A stretch of 64,000 nucleotides of DNA from Pyrenochaeta sp. MPI-SDFR-AT-0127 (GCA_020747015.1 JAGTJM010000037.1:248001-312000); one strand, 5' to 3'; shown: positions 21,801 through 33,737, counted from the stretch's first letter. Translations and numbers: made by a program. The notes: generated by a model not told the origin, from the sequence alone.

Positions 21801-22584
21801 ACTAGCGAGGATGTTAACGTTTCGCTCACGAGATGACTACAAGCATAGAGGAACCTTTGGCTACGAGGCTTTATGCGAAGCAGTCCGGCAGAGGTCAACG
21901 GATATGGTCAAGCTACTTCTTTCCATTGGCATAAATCCCAATAAAAGATCTCATACCAAAACGGCTCTCGGTGCCGCAATTACTCAAATCAAAGGACCAG
22001 CTACAGAGATTGTGGGATTGCTTTTACGAGCGAAAGCAGACCCAAATGGTCAAATTGAACCGTCTCACCGTTACGGTGGCACAAGGACACCGCTTGTCGC
22101 AGCCGCAGGTGTCGGGGATGTCTCTCTTGTCACTGTGCTTATACAATATGGCGCTGATCCGAATGCACATCCTAAGGGAATGATCTCGAGGTCGCCGCTA
22201 CAGGCAGCTTGCGAGGCAGGAAGATTGGCAGTTGTGCAATTGCTCTTGGATCACGATGCGGATGTCAACGCGCCACCGGCATGGCGTAACGGAGGTACCG
22301 CCCTCCAGTTCGCCGCTATCAATGGGAACCCTGAAATCGTTCTTAAGCTCTTGGAACATGGTGCAGACTTCGATGCGCCAGCGGCTAGAATCAATGGACG
22401 AACTGCACTGGAAGGCGCTGCAGAGAATGGCCGCCTTGATACCGTCAAATTGCTTCTAGACGCTGGGGTTAGTATCCACGGCCCCTACGAAGGACAGTAT
22501 AATCGGGCTATACAATTCGCAAGAGAGAAGGGATACCTGCCAATTGTCCGTGAGCTAGTAGCAATGGCTGAACCATCAATATGA
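18858..22584 (+). CDS. Clr5-domain ankyrin-repeat protein with an apparent frameshift
   Basis: Exons 18858-18985, 19035-19432 and 19497-22584 in outline. The first junction (49-bp intron) joins HRHGFNTT to KSQYEKYFKRWKFRK, completing a Clr5 domain (residues about 5-60), a Myb-like N-terminal domain common in fungal ankyrin proteins. A 64-bp intron then links YQ to AGKHLDEL. The long C-terminal part carries many ankyrin repeats (consensus blocks such as LLLAAGADPN, LLNKGADVN, LLQAGADIN, LLDHDADVN). Between about 19900 and 19945 the frame must move by one base for NAPFYVNYS to connect to LEALYPYAIHGKS. I found no GT-AG intron of suitable length there, so this is a frameshift mutation, a sequencing error or an unusual intron. 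Function is unknown; ankyrin arrays bind proteins. Confidence 0.75.
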
Positions 22585-22649
22585 TTGACAGCCATCAAGT
22601 CGTCTTAATATTAGAGACAGTGTCGATCGGGAGGTGGGCTGGCATGCAG

Positions 22650-22825
22650 AAGGTCCTTGAGGTAGAATATGGCGGTTTTGATCTCAGCAAAAGGTCTATT
22701 GGTGAGGTCGGTAAATTGAGCAGTAAAATTTTGAACGTAGTAAATTTGCTCTTGGGTGCCAACGCGCCAGCGGCATGACATAACAAAGGCACCGTCCCCC
22801 AACTGGCCGTACACCATCTTTCTTC
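22650..22825 (+). pseudogene. ankyrin-repeat fragment
   Basis: Just after the stop of the ankyrin gene, the frame reading VVNLLLGANAPAA, a TGA, then HNKGTVPQLA matches the repeat found inside that gene (LLLDHDADVNAPPAWRNGGT ALQF). It looks like a decayed partial copy, with a TGA where the intact repeat has an Arg codon (CGT). The extents are approximate. Confidence 0.5.
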
Positions 22826-24473
22826 GTATAATAGTATCTGATAAAGTCGCATTTCTGATAGTTGGAGGTTACGTCTGAAGTCTATGCCCGTACCTCTGTC
22901 TGCATGCTAATAAGCACTAAAGATCGCTTCCAAAACAGTCTTAACACTCCTGCATATTCGTTGTTAGGCAGCCAACTCTTCTTTTGCCCTATATGCGGCC
23001 ATGATGCAGCTACGTCACAACGACACGCTCAGCTGACGACAGAATCCCGTCATTTAATTTCCTCGGCCTCTCCACCCTTCCCCTCTTGATGCGCCCAATA
23101 TCTCCGTTGCGAAGCCTGCTGGGAAGTCCTCTGTTCATTCCAGAATCTAGATAGGTACGCGTTGTACGCTCTACGCCATGAATACCGATTTGTTACAATG
23201 AATTTAATTAAGCTATGATCTAACCATCTTTGCCTGCGATGCAAGAGTCTTCAGCTTTTGACCCACGTCGAATGACCATGGGAAAGTAAACCAACACGGT
23301 GTACATATTTCGAAATCGTCACTATAGGCCAGGACTCTATAAATAGCTCATGCGCCCTTTGCGTGCAATTCGCGGTTTTTTGACGAGTAAATGTGGTAAT
23401 CAATGTATCTCACAGTGCGGGTTTACCAGAACGCACTTTTCCTACGAAGCAGCACTATAATTCAGTTTACTTACCCCATTTGTTCTGGATCGGGAGTAGC
23501 CTTTTAACCACTGACTTCGATAAGCTCAACGAGGTTTTCGGATCCTTACAACTACTTGTGGGTGATATACGGCTGATCAGTGCATCTCAGCCGCGGTATA
23601 ATCCTTGCAGCCTTGGTGCCTTCAAAACGAAGCAGGTCGCGAATCATCAAGGTGAGGTTTCCAGAGTAGCATGGCAAGGGCAATGGGCTGTGATCTAAAC
23701 TCTACCAAGAGAATTGCGGCCACGATCTTCAGACGTACGAGGACAGGTTGAGAGACCACAATTGGATTGGAACGTCGCATTCTCCCATTAGTTCGTTTAC
23801 TTAAGGATAGCAAATTATGTCTCTCCACTGTACGGATGCACTTGTGTCGTAACCATGTAGAAAGAGGAGCGAAGTGTATGCTTCTTTTTAGGTTTGAAGA
23901 TGTACACGTTTGAAGCTCTCAAACTTTATTTGTTTCTTTGGCGGTATTTCATGTTTCTACACTGTACATTAATAAGACCAGCGATCCATCGCTGCGGAGC
24001 CGCTGGAGCGCGGCAACCAACTGGCTCCTTACCAAATATAGCTGCTCTTACGACTCACGTTACTCTGCTCCAGTATGAGTACTTTAGAATGTTGAGCCAC
24101 AGAATATGAGATTACCTTTTCGGTCTAAAGGCCTGTTTGAAGACAAGTTCGCTACATCTAGATGAATTTCCGGCATGGATGTCGTTGGCCGTCCCATCTC
24201 GTATGACAGCACAGTGGCATTGAAGAAGTCTACGTGGATTCTAGTTTTAGATTTTTGACGTGGTAGCATGACTTACAGGCCTCCAATATCGTATGATAGG
24301 GCAAACCTTCGTATAGCGGCTGCAGGAAATCTACACGAAGCTGAATCAGAGCCAATTAAGTTAGTGGCTGAATGACACAATGTTCAACTGGTATATTTCT
24401 ATCTCTCTTTAACTGAAAAACAAGAACTTGTCTTACGAGTTAGTCTTATCATTGTTGGAAAAAGTGTTGAGTT
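22826..24473. other. no supported gene
   Basis: About 1.6 kb without a recognisable gene. A reader might expect the DNA-binding half of the following regulator pseudogene here, but no Cys6 zinc-cluster motif could be read. Confidence 0.35.
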
Positions 24474-25286
24474 GTGCTTCTCAACCATCTATTGACCGCC
24501 GCGTATCTGCGCTCAATAGCTGAAGGGAACTCCCCTATCGGAATACAAGGCGCCAGCAATTTATTACGCCAATTAAACATCATCAACTGCCACACAGCCT
24601 ATACGACGGCGACTCTTGCGTGTGTCAATCATTTCGCCCGCGGACTTCAGGATGGTCAATATATTGCTTTCAATGAGCTAGGTCCGCCGCAGTGGCTTTC
24701 CTTGCTTCAAGGAGTTCGAATCATCGTCGAGATGTTCGGTATTGAGAGAGTTTTTGCCGAACTGCTGGTAAAGCTGCCCCTCGAGTCTGCTTCAAAGGCT
24801 ACAGTGCCAGCCATTCTCATCTTCAAGCGTCCTCGTCCTGATTAGATTGACCACTTCGAGCGTCTGAAGTCGTTCATAGCGAATGAGGATGATTCTGAAT
24901 CCGCTGTAGATGGAGACGCTCTTGTAGAACTTGCATGTTGTTACGAGGTCACGTACGGTCGGGAGAAAGGCGAATTTTAGGGTAATTCAGACCTTCAAAA
25001 CGCGTTCATTTGGCCGTATCAGCTAGGAGAAGATTTCACTGCGCCAATACCGGAAAAGAAAACGGTGCCACTAATTATGGCAGCGCATTTTGCACTATTA
25101 CTCCCAAACTTTGAAATTATTTGGTTCTTGCAGGGTTGGTCCGATCATGCGCTTGCAGGCATCGGAAAGTTCATCAATGAGGATCATCGGGCCTGGCTTG
25201 AATGGCCACTAGACCAAGCTCGTAAACTCAGAGAAGCAAGAGAAAATGGGATGGCAAATGTTGAGGGATTGACGCCCGAAGAGTAA
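24474..25286 (+). pseudogene. fungal transcription-factor relic with two in-frame TAG codons
   Basis: One continuous frame reads through 24474-25286 apart from TAG at 24843-24845 and TAG near 24978. The protein resembles the middle and C-terminal regulatory part of Upc2/sterol-uptake-type Zn2Cys6 regulators: LLNHLLTAAYLRSIAEG, GPPQWLSLLQGVRIIVEMFG, then after the stops FIWPYQLGEDF, PLIMAAHFALLLP and WFLQGWSDHALAGIGKF...EDHRAWLEWP. Both stops fit CAG to TAG changes, the CpA to TpA transition typical of repeat-induced point mutation. A TGA blocks the frame at 24468-24470, and no zinc cluster is visible upstream. It lies next to the SDR and MFS genes, so it may once have controlled them. Confidence 0.7.
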
Positions 25287-25384
25287 TTTTAGAGTTGGGA
25301 TAGAATCGTTCGCTAGAGGCTTCACTTCATATATAGATTGTGGAACGAACCGGAGGCTACTTCCAATACTGCTGTACTGTTACA

Positions 25385-26343
25385 CTATTCAAAGTTGGTA
25401 TTGGATGACACTGCCTCCCACTCGTCCAACAGCCTCAAATTCTCTAGACAATTCTTTCGAATGTGCTCAACAGCATCTGAGCCAAGCGCCAAGCTAATCG
25501 GGAATTCTTTCCCAGCAGCATCATTCTCCCCTTTCACAGTATCAATGACGCGCTCCACACCTTTCCCAGGATCACCGGGTTGTTTTTGGTCGTAACTCTT
25601 GAACGTTGCGAATAGAGTGTCCGTGACAGGCTTGTAGTCGTCGATCTTGGTATCTACATATTTGACGTTGTTTTCATCCAAGAGATTCGTTCGGAAGAAA
25701 CCTGGCTCCACTAGTAACGTTCGAATTCCGAATGGTTTTGTTTCGATGCCGAGTGTTTCGACAGCACCTAGTAGAGGCATTAGCTTTTTGCACGTAGCTG
25801 GAAAGTGTGGATGCCACCTTACCTCGTAATGCTGACTTGGAACCGCAGTATGCTGCCAATGTAGGCATACCTCCCCAGGCCGCAGTAGACCCCATGAACA
25901 CCAAGGTCCCGGCTCTGCGTGCTCGAAAGTATGGTAGAAAGGCTCGCGCCACACCTAGAGTTCCGAAGACGTGTGTTTGGTACTGTTTGATCCAGTCCTC
26001 TCGACTAGAGCATAGATCAGTTTCATCATTGTCATGTTAATGATCAAGGATGTTCATACGTGTCATCCTCAAGGATTCCGAAATGAGAATACCCAGCATT
26101 GTTCACCACGACATCGACATGGCCATGTATGGCCACCGCATCTGCCGCCACCTGGTCGAGAACTGCCTGCTCGGAAAACAAATCCAATTTCAGAATTGAA
26201 ACACTTGCATTCTTGAGGTGCTCAATCTTGGATGTGTCCCGTGCAGTCGCGATAACTTTGTCCCCTTTTGCGAGCAACTTCTTGACAAACTCTGCACCAA
26301 ATCCTGAGGTTGTTCCAGTGATGAGCCAGACCTGTGATGACAT
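25385..26343 (-). CDS. short-chain dehydrogenase/reductase (classical SDR)
   Basis: Three exons on the reverse strand: 26343-26060, 26004-25823 and 25767-25385, 282 residues, with 55-bp introns. The joins restore DDT-REDWIKQYQTHVFG and SALRG-AVETLGIETKPFG. The cofactor motif TGTTSGFG lies at residues 9-16, NNAG near 83, the catalytic Ser in FMGSTAAWG and Tyr/Lys in AYCGSKSA. Arg in TARDTS after the second strand suggests NADP(H) preference. The sequence looks like the fungal oxidoreductase group with a PFGIRTLLVEPGFFRT block. The substrate cannot be read; a hydroxyl/keto conversion in the adjacent accessory gene run is likely. It is divergent from the MFS gene, with about 1 kb between starts. 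It is intact, unlike the regulator relic less than 100 bp beyond its 3' end. Confidence 0.88.
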
Positions 26344-27263
26344 TCTTGTCTTTCTCTTGGTATGCAGTAATATGGGATATCTGTGTTCGTGGTCGTTTGC
26401 TGATTGCGTTGTGTTGTTGAGTATAACCTGCTGTTGTCACCTAGCGAGGTGGAACTTTTGTGATTTTGCGATACAATCGATTACACGTCGAAAATGCATA
26501 ATATATGTTTCCTATTACAGCGGTCTTTTTACTACATGATGATAAATGTAAAACAGCACGGACACTGCCGACACGAGTGCCAAGGTAGCAAGCGAGCCGC
26601 GCACTGCACGGATGGCTTCCGTGTCAATCGCGCGGATGTGACCCGGTAAGACGGTGATGCGCACAGGTAGTGGTGCCACCCGAGGTCCTCTACATCTGCC
26701 GGGCCCACAGCTAATTTCTGTAGCTCAAACGCTGGCGGGATACCCCTGGTCTCTTTTTTTCAAAATCAAAAGTCTAACCCGTCGATCTAGACGCTATGGG
26801 CGCCTGACTTATCGTGGATTGACCTGGTTGGGTGTGAACACTTGCGATGTGGAATAGTGTGGACCTGACCTTCTTTTCATTGTTGTTTGATATGTGTTGA
26901 GAGGTTTCAATTATCGCTCTGTATACACAACCTATAGGAATGGCATCGCCGCTCAGGCAGTTGTTTGCGATTCGTTTGGTCGCATCAATTGTGGGATCAT
27001 GGATGATGAAGGCCAAGAAATGCTAAGCCACAATCTCTCAACTGCAAAGAGAGACTGATGCGCCTTTCGTCCTTCTGCCAAGGCAGCGAAAACTCGTGTG
27101 CGTCAAAAGGCTGACTCGAATACGGAACGCCCCGGATCAGGCGATGGATGATGTCTCAATGTAATGAATGATTGGGCGTCGAGACATCCAGGCAAGGACC
27201 TTGAGCCCAGGAAGCTACCCCAGATTCTGGACCCCGCGTCGCTTAAGTAGGTTCGCATTATGA
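26344..27263. other. divergent promoter region, no gene seen
   Basis: Separates SDR and MFS starts. No convincing coding frame. It contains CGG-N6-CCG at 27123-27134, a spacing not diagnostic of a particular regulator. Confidence 0.4.
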
Positions 27264-27271
27264 TATATAAG
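27264..27271 (+). promoter_or_regulatory. TATA-like box of MFS gene
   Basis: TATATAAG lies 112 bp upstream of the MFS start codon, a sensible distance for a fungal core promoter. Assignment is by position only. Confidence 0.4.
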
Positions 27272-27382
27272 GTAGATGACCCAGAAGCAATCACACATTT
27301 CCAATCTCAGAGTGTGAAAGATACTTATACCTAGTTCTCGTTCCAGAAACACAAAGGACTACTTCCACTGATCCTCGTCAAG

Positions 27383-28999
27383 ATGAGCAGCAGTGACGAT
27401 TCCAAGCTTGAGGCGCTTCAAATGGAAGAGCATGGCTCTACTACAATGGAAACCTTTGACGAGATTGAGGAGAAAAAGTTGATACGAAAGATCGATTGGA
27501 GACTGCTACCTATTTTAGGTGCACTGTACTCTATCTCCTTCATCGACCGAGGCAACGTAAGACGATTTTTAGAAGCCAACAAAAGAGAGTCGCGCTAATA
27601 ACTTACAGATTGGTGTCGCTCGCGTTGCTGGCATGGGCCAAGATCTCCAGCTCCAGATTGGAAACCGATACACTATTATCCTTGTTCTATTCTTTCCAAC
27701 TTATTTTTTTCTTGAACTTCCCTCCAATATAATCCTACGGAAAGTTGGGGTTGCTAACTGGCTCTCCTTTATCGCCTTCTGTTGGGGTATTATCATGATA
27801 GGACAAGCCTTTGCCAAAAATTGGTGGACTCTCGCCATCTGTCGTGTTCTCCTTGGCGCTATGGAGGCAGGTTTCTTCCCTGGCTGTGTCTACCTAATTA
27901 CCTGCTGGTACCTTAGGTATGAGTCGCAAAAGCGGTAGGTCTTTTACTTAGTCTCCGTGGTGGCGACGATTATCCCTAATATCCACTTCAGATTGGGCGG
28001 CTTCTATCTGCTTTCCGTGGCTATTGGTGGCTTTGCCAATCTCCTTGCATACGGCCTAATGCAGATGGAGGGGTTAGGGGGCTTGCGTGGCTGGCAATGG
28101 TACGAGATGTTCATGCTCAAATGTACCTGTGATACACGCTAACTCTGTGCGTACAACTATTTAGGATTTTCATTATTGAAGCAATCATAACTTGCGTCGC
28201 TGCAATCCTTGCCTGGTTCATTATTCTCGACTTCCCTGATCAGGCAGGGAAAGGATTTTTAACTCAACGTGAAGCAGCCTTTATCTTGAAACGGATTGAA
28301 GACGATCGAGGCGACTCAGTAGCGGACCCATTGACCTGGGTGAAGTTTGTCCACCATCTTGCTGACTGGAAGCTGTGGGCCTATTCAGTTCTATTCATGG
28401 GAACCACTATGCCGGTGTATGCATTCTCATACTTTTTACCAATAATTCTAGTTGGTATGGGATATACGGGTGGACAAGCTAACGCATTATCTGCGCCTCC
28501 AGCCCTTACAGCTGCTATTGTCGCTTTTGGGTTTGCATGGGTTGGCGATAAGAAACAGGTCCGCGCGCCTATTATTGCTATACAGTGCGTTATCGTTATT
28601 GTAGGGTTAATGCTTGTCGCCTACGCTTCAAATAATGGTCTCCGCTATTTTGGTACATTCCTTGGAGTGGCAGGTGCACAAGGGAATGTACCCGCCATCC
28701 TTGCCTACCAGAGCAATAATATAAGGGGCCAGAGTAAGAGGGCTGTTGGAAGCGCTTTACAAATTGGATTTGGCGCTATTGGTGGTATCCTTGCTTCTAC
28801 AACCTTCCAGCAGAGGGACTCACCAAGGTATGCAACTGGGTTGTGGGTTAGTACGGGACTGCAGTTCGGGATGTTGTTTATTTTATGTATAACATCTCTG
28901 TTCTTCTGGAAGAAGAATAAGCAGGTAGACAAGCAGATGAGGAGCGGAGAGCCTGTAGATCCACTTGAGGGACAGGTTGGATTCAAGTACACCTATTGA
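27383..28999 (+). CDS. MFS permease, anion:cation symporter (Dal5/allantoate-like)
   Basis: Four exons: 27383-27556, 27609-27934, 27992-28099 and 28165-28999, 480 residues; introns of 52, 57 and 65 bp, all GT-AG. Joins restore family text: FIDRGN-IGVARVAGM, ESQKR-LGGFYLLSV and LRGWQW-IFIIEAI. The KLIRKIDWRLLPIL start, DRGN after TM1 and the GAMEAGFFPG motif in TM4-5 are marks of the ACS family, which takes up organic anions such as allantoate, nicotinate, vitamins and small carboxylates. About twelve membrane segments are present. Substrate is unknown, but an acid or its conjugate would suit the hydrolases downstream. The loop between TM6 and TM7 carries ILKRIEDDRGDS, also a family feature. 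Confidence 0.9.
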
Positions 29000-29907
29000 T
29001 GGATATGACAGGCGATATGGCAATAGGCACATATCTGGGTTTGAGCCAAAATAATTACTTAAGGGGTTGGAACAAATTCTGTAGAATCTCTAATTCATTG
29101 GCTTAGGGGATTTAGTAAGGATATAAGTGTTCTTGAGCAAGGTCAGAAAGCGTAGAGAATTTTATTTCTGTGATTGAGACTGGGCAGGATATAAAGCACC
29201 CATAAAACCATCCGCTGAATCAGCAGGTAAACCGAAGTAATAACGCTAATTTGACTGACTGCAAACACTGTTACATTGTTCTTCGATACTCAGCTCAACC
29301 TGTGGTGATTTGAGGACATTGAGCGACTCATTTTACGGTACGACTATCATGGAGACATAAGAAGGCAGGATAATTCGCAACATTAAATTTATTCAAGAGC
29401 TCCTATGCGCCTCAAAAAAACATGTTCTAACATCTCACGCCAGCAACAAATTCAACAAGCATCAGTAACCTAGCCAAACGAATCATTCTCTCATACTTCA
29501 GAAAGTTCACAATGTAAATCTATTTCACCATCCATTCAACTCAGTTATCTAGTACCCAAAACCCAACAAAGATGAATCATGTCGCTGTGTTCTTGTCTTA
29601 CACATGTTCGAACCAACTGGAAGGGTCTCACCTGCCCAAGCTTTTCCTCTTTGTCTCAACCCTGTTAGAATTTGTTTGTATGACTTCCCTCAGCAAAGAG
29701 AAAGTGAAAACGCTATCTCGAAATAGGTTGATATGATAATATAAAACAGCCAATACTATAGCTAGATGTCTAAACTGGAGTCCAAGAAATGGCAATTAAG
29801 CTATTAACTTTAAGACTGAGAAGCAAAACTCCGCGTTTTGTAACACCCGTTGCGCTTATGTATCCAAATAAGCATCGGCTCATCCCATCCATATTCCGAT
29901 TATCTAA
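29000..29907. other. intergenic between convergent genes
   Basis: No gene seen in about 0.9 kb between the MFS gene and the reverse-strand lipase. The sequence is AT-rich by eye. Confidence 0.4.
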
Positions 29908-31389
29908 TCAAGGATCTTCGTAGGCCTCGGTCACGATTTGAAGATAGTAATTTGCCGCTTCTGAGTATGAACTTAAATCCCTCGCACTCTCATAGGTCAT
30001 CTGTGTACAGCCTGAATCGACGGGTACACCCTCGAATCTTTTCTCGATCCAGTCTAGCCATATATGCTGCCCAGCATATAAGACCGGGACATGGCTCACG
30101 CCTCCAAACGACTTATAGCTAATTTGACTCAGCGGGTACGCTTCGCAGGTTTTGTTCAGCGCCCTTAATGTCGTCTCCTCCTGGGCAAGGGGGTCCGCCT
30201 CGCCTTGAAGTACTAGCATAGGCCCAGCAATCTGCTTACCACTGTAATCAGACTGGCTTGCATATGTTTGCGCAGCCCAGCCATCTATCCAGCCCGTCTG
30301 GGTGTAATTAATACTAGGTGTTGCGAAGAGTTGGGTCGCCACGCTGCTGCACCCACCGAGCTCGCGCAGAAGCTGTAACCGAGCCGCACCAGCTTCTGTG
30401 AAAATGGTCTCAATCGGCATACCAGGGAACTGACTCCACACTCCATACCCCAAGAATGCACCAATGAGGTTCTGCTGGCCCGAAAGTCCTAGTTGAAGTA
30501 GGTCTGTTCCACCTGGCGCCGGCGCAGCGACCACCGTGCCCAGATAACCTGGTACGGGGGACATGGCTAGCTGTGTTGCCGCAGCCCACGCTGCACCGCC
30601 GCCCTGACTGTGGCCCATGAGAACAAACGAGCGGGAAATGGAGGGGAAAGCACTCTGTGCGGCTTGCACGGCATATAGGAGGTCATTGGCATGCGCGTAG
30701 GCAGCGAGCCATGGATGACGAATGACTTTGTTTTTTTCTTTTGTCGAAAATGCCCCAACACCCAGGCCTGCATAGTCCGGTGCCACCACGACGTATCCCT
30801 GCAAGGCGAGCACGTACGGGGCTTTGTATTGATACCACAAATTGCGGAGGTGACTGGGCGCACATTCGGACATCACGCCGCTTGTCCCATGAGCCCAGCC
30901 GACAACGGGCAAGCCCGTGACGTTAGGGTTGGTAAATCTACGCGGCAGGTATGGCCATAAAACGTATGCAGAAGCTGTTATTGCGGTACCATTCAGCGTG
31001 GAGGTCTGGTAGAGGATGCGCGAGAGTGAGACACTTGGTGGAACGGCATAGAGAGATGTGTTGCTAATCTCCTCAACAGAAAGGAGTGATCCTGGTGGCA
31101 AGAAGGACTGGTTTCTGTTGCTAGGCGGTACAATATAGAATGGATCAACCGTGACTGAGTTGGTGGCCCAGTTCGACCGCTCGAAATTTAGTGCAATGTT
31201 GACGTTGTTCGCAGTGGTGTCGCTGATGCCGGCGCGGGAGATCTCAGAGCGAGAGAGTGTGTAGTGCGAAGCGAAGTTATCACATTTGGGGCCGGGTATA
31301 AAACGCTCTCCTTCGGCATTGATGTTGTCGGACATTGCAAGTAGACAGAGGAGGAATCCTGCTTTCCGAAACTCGCATTGTAAAAACAT
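29908..31389 (-). CDS. secretory lipase (LIP family)
   Basis: Single exon, 493 residues. The N-terminus (FRKAGFLLCLLAMSDNINA) is a probable signal peptide, and at least five N-glycosylation sequons follow. The nucleophile elbow GHSQGGGAAW has Ser near residue 261; the oxyanion-region WAHGTSGVMSECAPS block and VVAPDYAGLG are typical of the Candida LIP-type secretory lipases. The Asp is probably in LQGEADPLA and the His in GGVSHVPVL. Known members hydrolyse triacylglycerols or other esters outside the cell. The gene is divergent from the carboxylesterase gene with about 530 bp between, so the two secreted esterases may share a promoter. No frame disruption. Confidence 0.87.
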   Translation of the reverse strand: MFLQCEFRKAGFLLCLLAMSDNINAEGERFIPGPKCDNFASHYTLSRSEISRAGISDTTANNVNIALNFERSNWATNSVTVDPFYIVPPSNRNQSFLPPGSLLSVEEISNTSLYAVPPSVSLSRILYQTSTLNGTAITASAYVLWPYLPRRFTNPNVTGLPVVGWAHGTSGVMSECAPSHLRNLWYQYKAPYVLALQGYVVVAPDYAGLGVGAFSTKEKNKVIRHPWLAAYAHANDLLYAVQAAQSAFPSISRSFVLMGHSQGGGAAWAAATQLAMSPVPGYLGTVVAAPAPGGTDLLQLGLSGQQNLIGAFLGYGVWSQFPGMPIETIFTEAGAARLQLLRELGGCSSVATQLFATPSINYTQTGWIDGWAAQTYASQSDYSGKQIAGPMLVLQGEADPLAQEETTLRALNKTCEAYPLSQISYKSFGGVSHVPVLYAGQHIWLDWIEKRFEGVPVDSGCTQMTYESARDLSSYSEAANYYLQIVTEAYEDP

Positions 31390-31921
31390 GTTGGGTAACG
31401 CAGTTTGCAGATCGACTCGTGAGATTATGATAATAGAGATATGTATAACTGAGCATATACTAATCCGTACTGAAGAACAAGTATATATACTATACGTATT
31501 ACTAATTGATTGGAGATAGATTAAATGTTCCCAAAGCTTGCTCTACTACCTCTTGAACCCCGGAGTTATAGTGGACTACCGGAGATAATGAGTAATGAAT
31601 CAAGGCATGGTCTTCGCCAAGACGAAAACGGTCCCTGCCGCGTGAATGCAAAGCGAATTTGACCGCAGCCGTATATTGCGTAAAAGTAGATTGCACTCCC
31701 TAGCTCGTGCTAGTGAAAGCACGTCCGCAAGCTCTGACATGACTTAATATCAATGGCCATGGGCTAGTGGAAACGAGGTGCATGATTGCCACCTCGAAGC
31801 ACTTTTCCCAATATGGAGGGTGCGTCGTTATAAATTCGAACGTGATTCTGTTACTTCGTTGCCTTGTTTCATTATCCACCCCAAATCTCGCTCTTGCGTA
31901 CGCCACCACGCAGTTCTTAAA
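31390..31921. promoter_or_regulatory. shared divergent promoter of two secreted esterases
   Basis: Runs between the lipase start (reverse) and the carboxylesterase start (forward). It carries two direct CGGAG elements at 31561 and 31580. AT-rich TATATA sequence near 31483-31490 could serve the lipase side. Regulation by a common factor is inference. Confidence 0.4.
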
Positions 31922-33737
31922 ATGATGGAATTGCTATGTATCGCCCTAGCCTTTATGCTTGTACCTGCTTCCAGTGTTTCTATTCCCGTCAACAATTTAC
32001 ATAGTCTTCCTGTCGTCGATCTTGGATACGAGCTGTATCGGGCCGTCGACTTCAACGTATGGAACAATTCCCCTTTATGCATATGGTTATGTGCTTACGT
32101 ATCTCACAGCAAACTGGGGGCTATTATAACTTCTCGAATGTGAGATATGCTGCACCACCGGTCGGTGATCTCCGTTTTAGGGCGCCTGTGCCTCCCGAGT
32201 CCAACCGTTCAGCTATACAGGACGGAACAACAGCTCGCATTTGTCCAAATGTTCGTCCGACATGGATGGATGCTGCTGGACGATACCTCTATGAATACGT
32301 CACTACAGGTACTTTCCCTGCTGTAAAAGCCACCAATTCCAGTAGCTCTACCACTTCTGTACGAGTGAAGGATTCTCGCGAAACCGAAGATTGCCTGTTT
32401 TTGGACGTGATTGTCCCTCAGAGTATCTTTAGTCGGGCAGCCAAGGGCAAAAGAGCTCCAGTCCTTGTTTGGATACATGGTATGCAATTTGTATCTCTCT
32501 ATAGCATCTTCAGCTGACGTTGTGTCTAGGTGGAGGATATGCGCTCGGCCACAAAAGTAACGGAGCTAATCCTCGTGGCTTGTTAGAGCGCGGCATGAAT
32601 AGCAGTTCAGATGGTTTCGTTTATGTTGCCATTAATTACCGACTAGGTGCTTTCGGGTTCCTCCCATTACCTTCGCGTCAGGATGAAGGAACAATGAACG
32701 CCGGATTTTATGATCAGCGCATGGCACTGGAATGGGTGCAAGACAATATTCACCTCTTCGGCGGTGACAAGAACCGAGTGACAGTGATAGGAGAATCTGG
32801 AGGTGGTGGCTCTATCATGCACCAAATCACAGCATATGGTGGTCTCGCCTGCGCCCCTTTCCAACAAGCTATTGCTCAGTCTCCCGGCTGGCTTCCGTAT
32901 GCTTCGGCTAAGAGGCAAGAGCAGACATTTTTGGCTTTCCTAGAAGCGGCAAATATCAGCAGCCTTGCGGAAGCGCGTACGCTGTCTTCAGAGAAGCTCA
33001 TGGATGCCAACTTTGCTCAAATAGTTAATGCCCCTTATGGTCAGTACACATACGGCCCTGCAGTCGACGGAAAGTTCATTACGGAAGATGCGAAAGAACT
33101 CTTTAGCCGCGGTCTATTCGATAAGTCTGTGAACTTCATGGCCGCTACTAATGCCGACGAGGGAATTCTCTTTACCCCGCCGATGGAAAACGAAAACGCC
33201 TTTTTGTCTTTCCTGAGAGGATACTTCCCAGACAGCCTGCCATCCGCTTTTAATTATATGGCCCACTCGCTGTATCCTCCCGTGTTCGATGGTTCTATGG
33301 GATACATGAACAACACAGGCCGTGCCTCATTGGCTGCTGGGGACATCGTTATCAACTGCAATACCTACGCACTTAAACTTGCCGACGAAAAATCTTATTC
33401 CTATCTCTTTGCTGTTCCACCAGCTATACATGCGCAGGATATGGGGTACCTGTTCTACAACGCGGACAATCCACTTGGCTCCGACAGTTTTGCATTCATA
33501 GGGCAGAAAAATGAGACTATAGCATATGCTTTGCAGGACTATGTCATCAGTTTTACCATTCAAGGCGTACCGGGGAGTCCGGTAGACGCTTTACCGGGAT
33601 TTCCTAGCTATGGTGAGAACGCAACCGTTGTCAGCTTAGCTTCGAGCAGCATCAGCCTATCTAAAGACCCTATCGCGAATGCTCGGTGTAGGTGGATGCT
33701 GCAGCACAATAGGGAGCTCCTTGGTGGGGTGGAATAA
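31922..33737 (+). CDS. secreted type-B carboxylesterase
   Basis: Three exons: 31922-32056, 32110-32479 and 32530-33737, 570 residues; introns of 53 and 50 bp. The first join gives FNQTGGYYNFSNVRYA, the second VLVWIHGGGYALG, both canonical for the family. A signal peptide is visible (MMELLCIALAFMLVPASSVS). The elbow is IGESGGGG with Ser near residue 258; the acidic residue is likely in the NADEG block and the catalytic His in PAIHAQDMGYLF. EDCLFLDV carries the conserved Cys of the first disulfide. Type-B carboxylesterases cut esters of short acids or aromatic alcohols. The neighbours (divergent lipase, EthD protein and lactonase) suggest a role in extracellular ester breakdown. An earlier in-frame start at 31778 is less likely because it would bury the signal peptide. 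Confidence 0.9.

Noticed and set aside
24840..24990. stop-codon readthrough or amber reassignment
   Set aside because: All other genes in the window use normal codons and the two TAGs lie in a gene that has also lost its 5' half, so decay is simpler.
31561..31584. two direct CGGAG elements as a regulator site
   Set aside because: Short, 19 bp apart and expected by chance; recorded only within the promoter entry.
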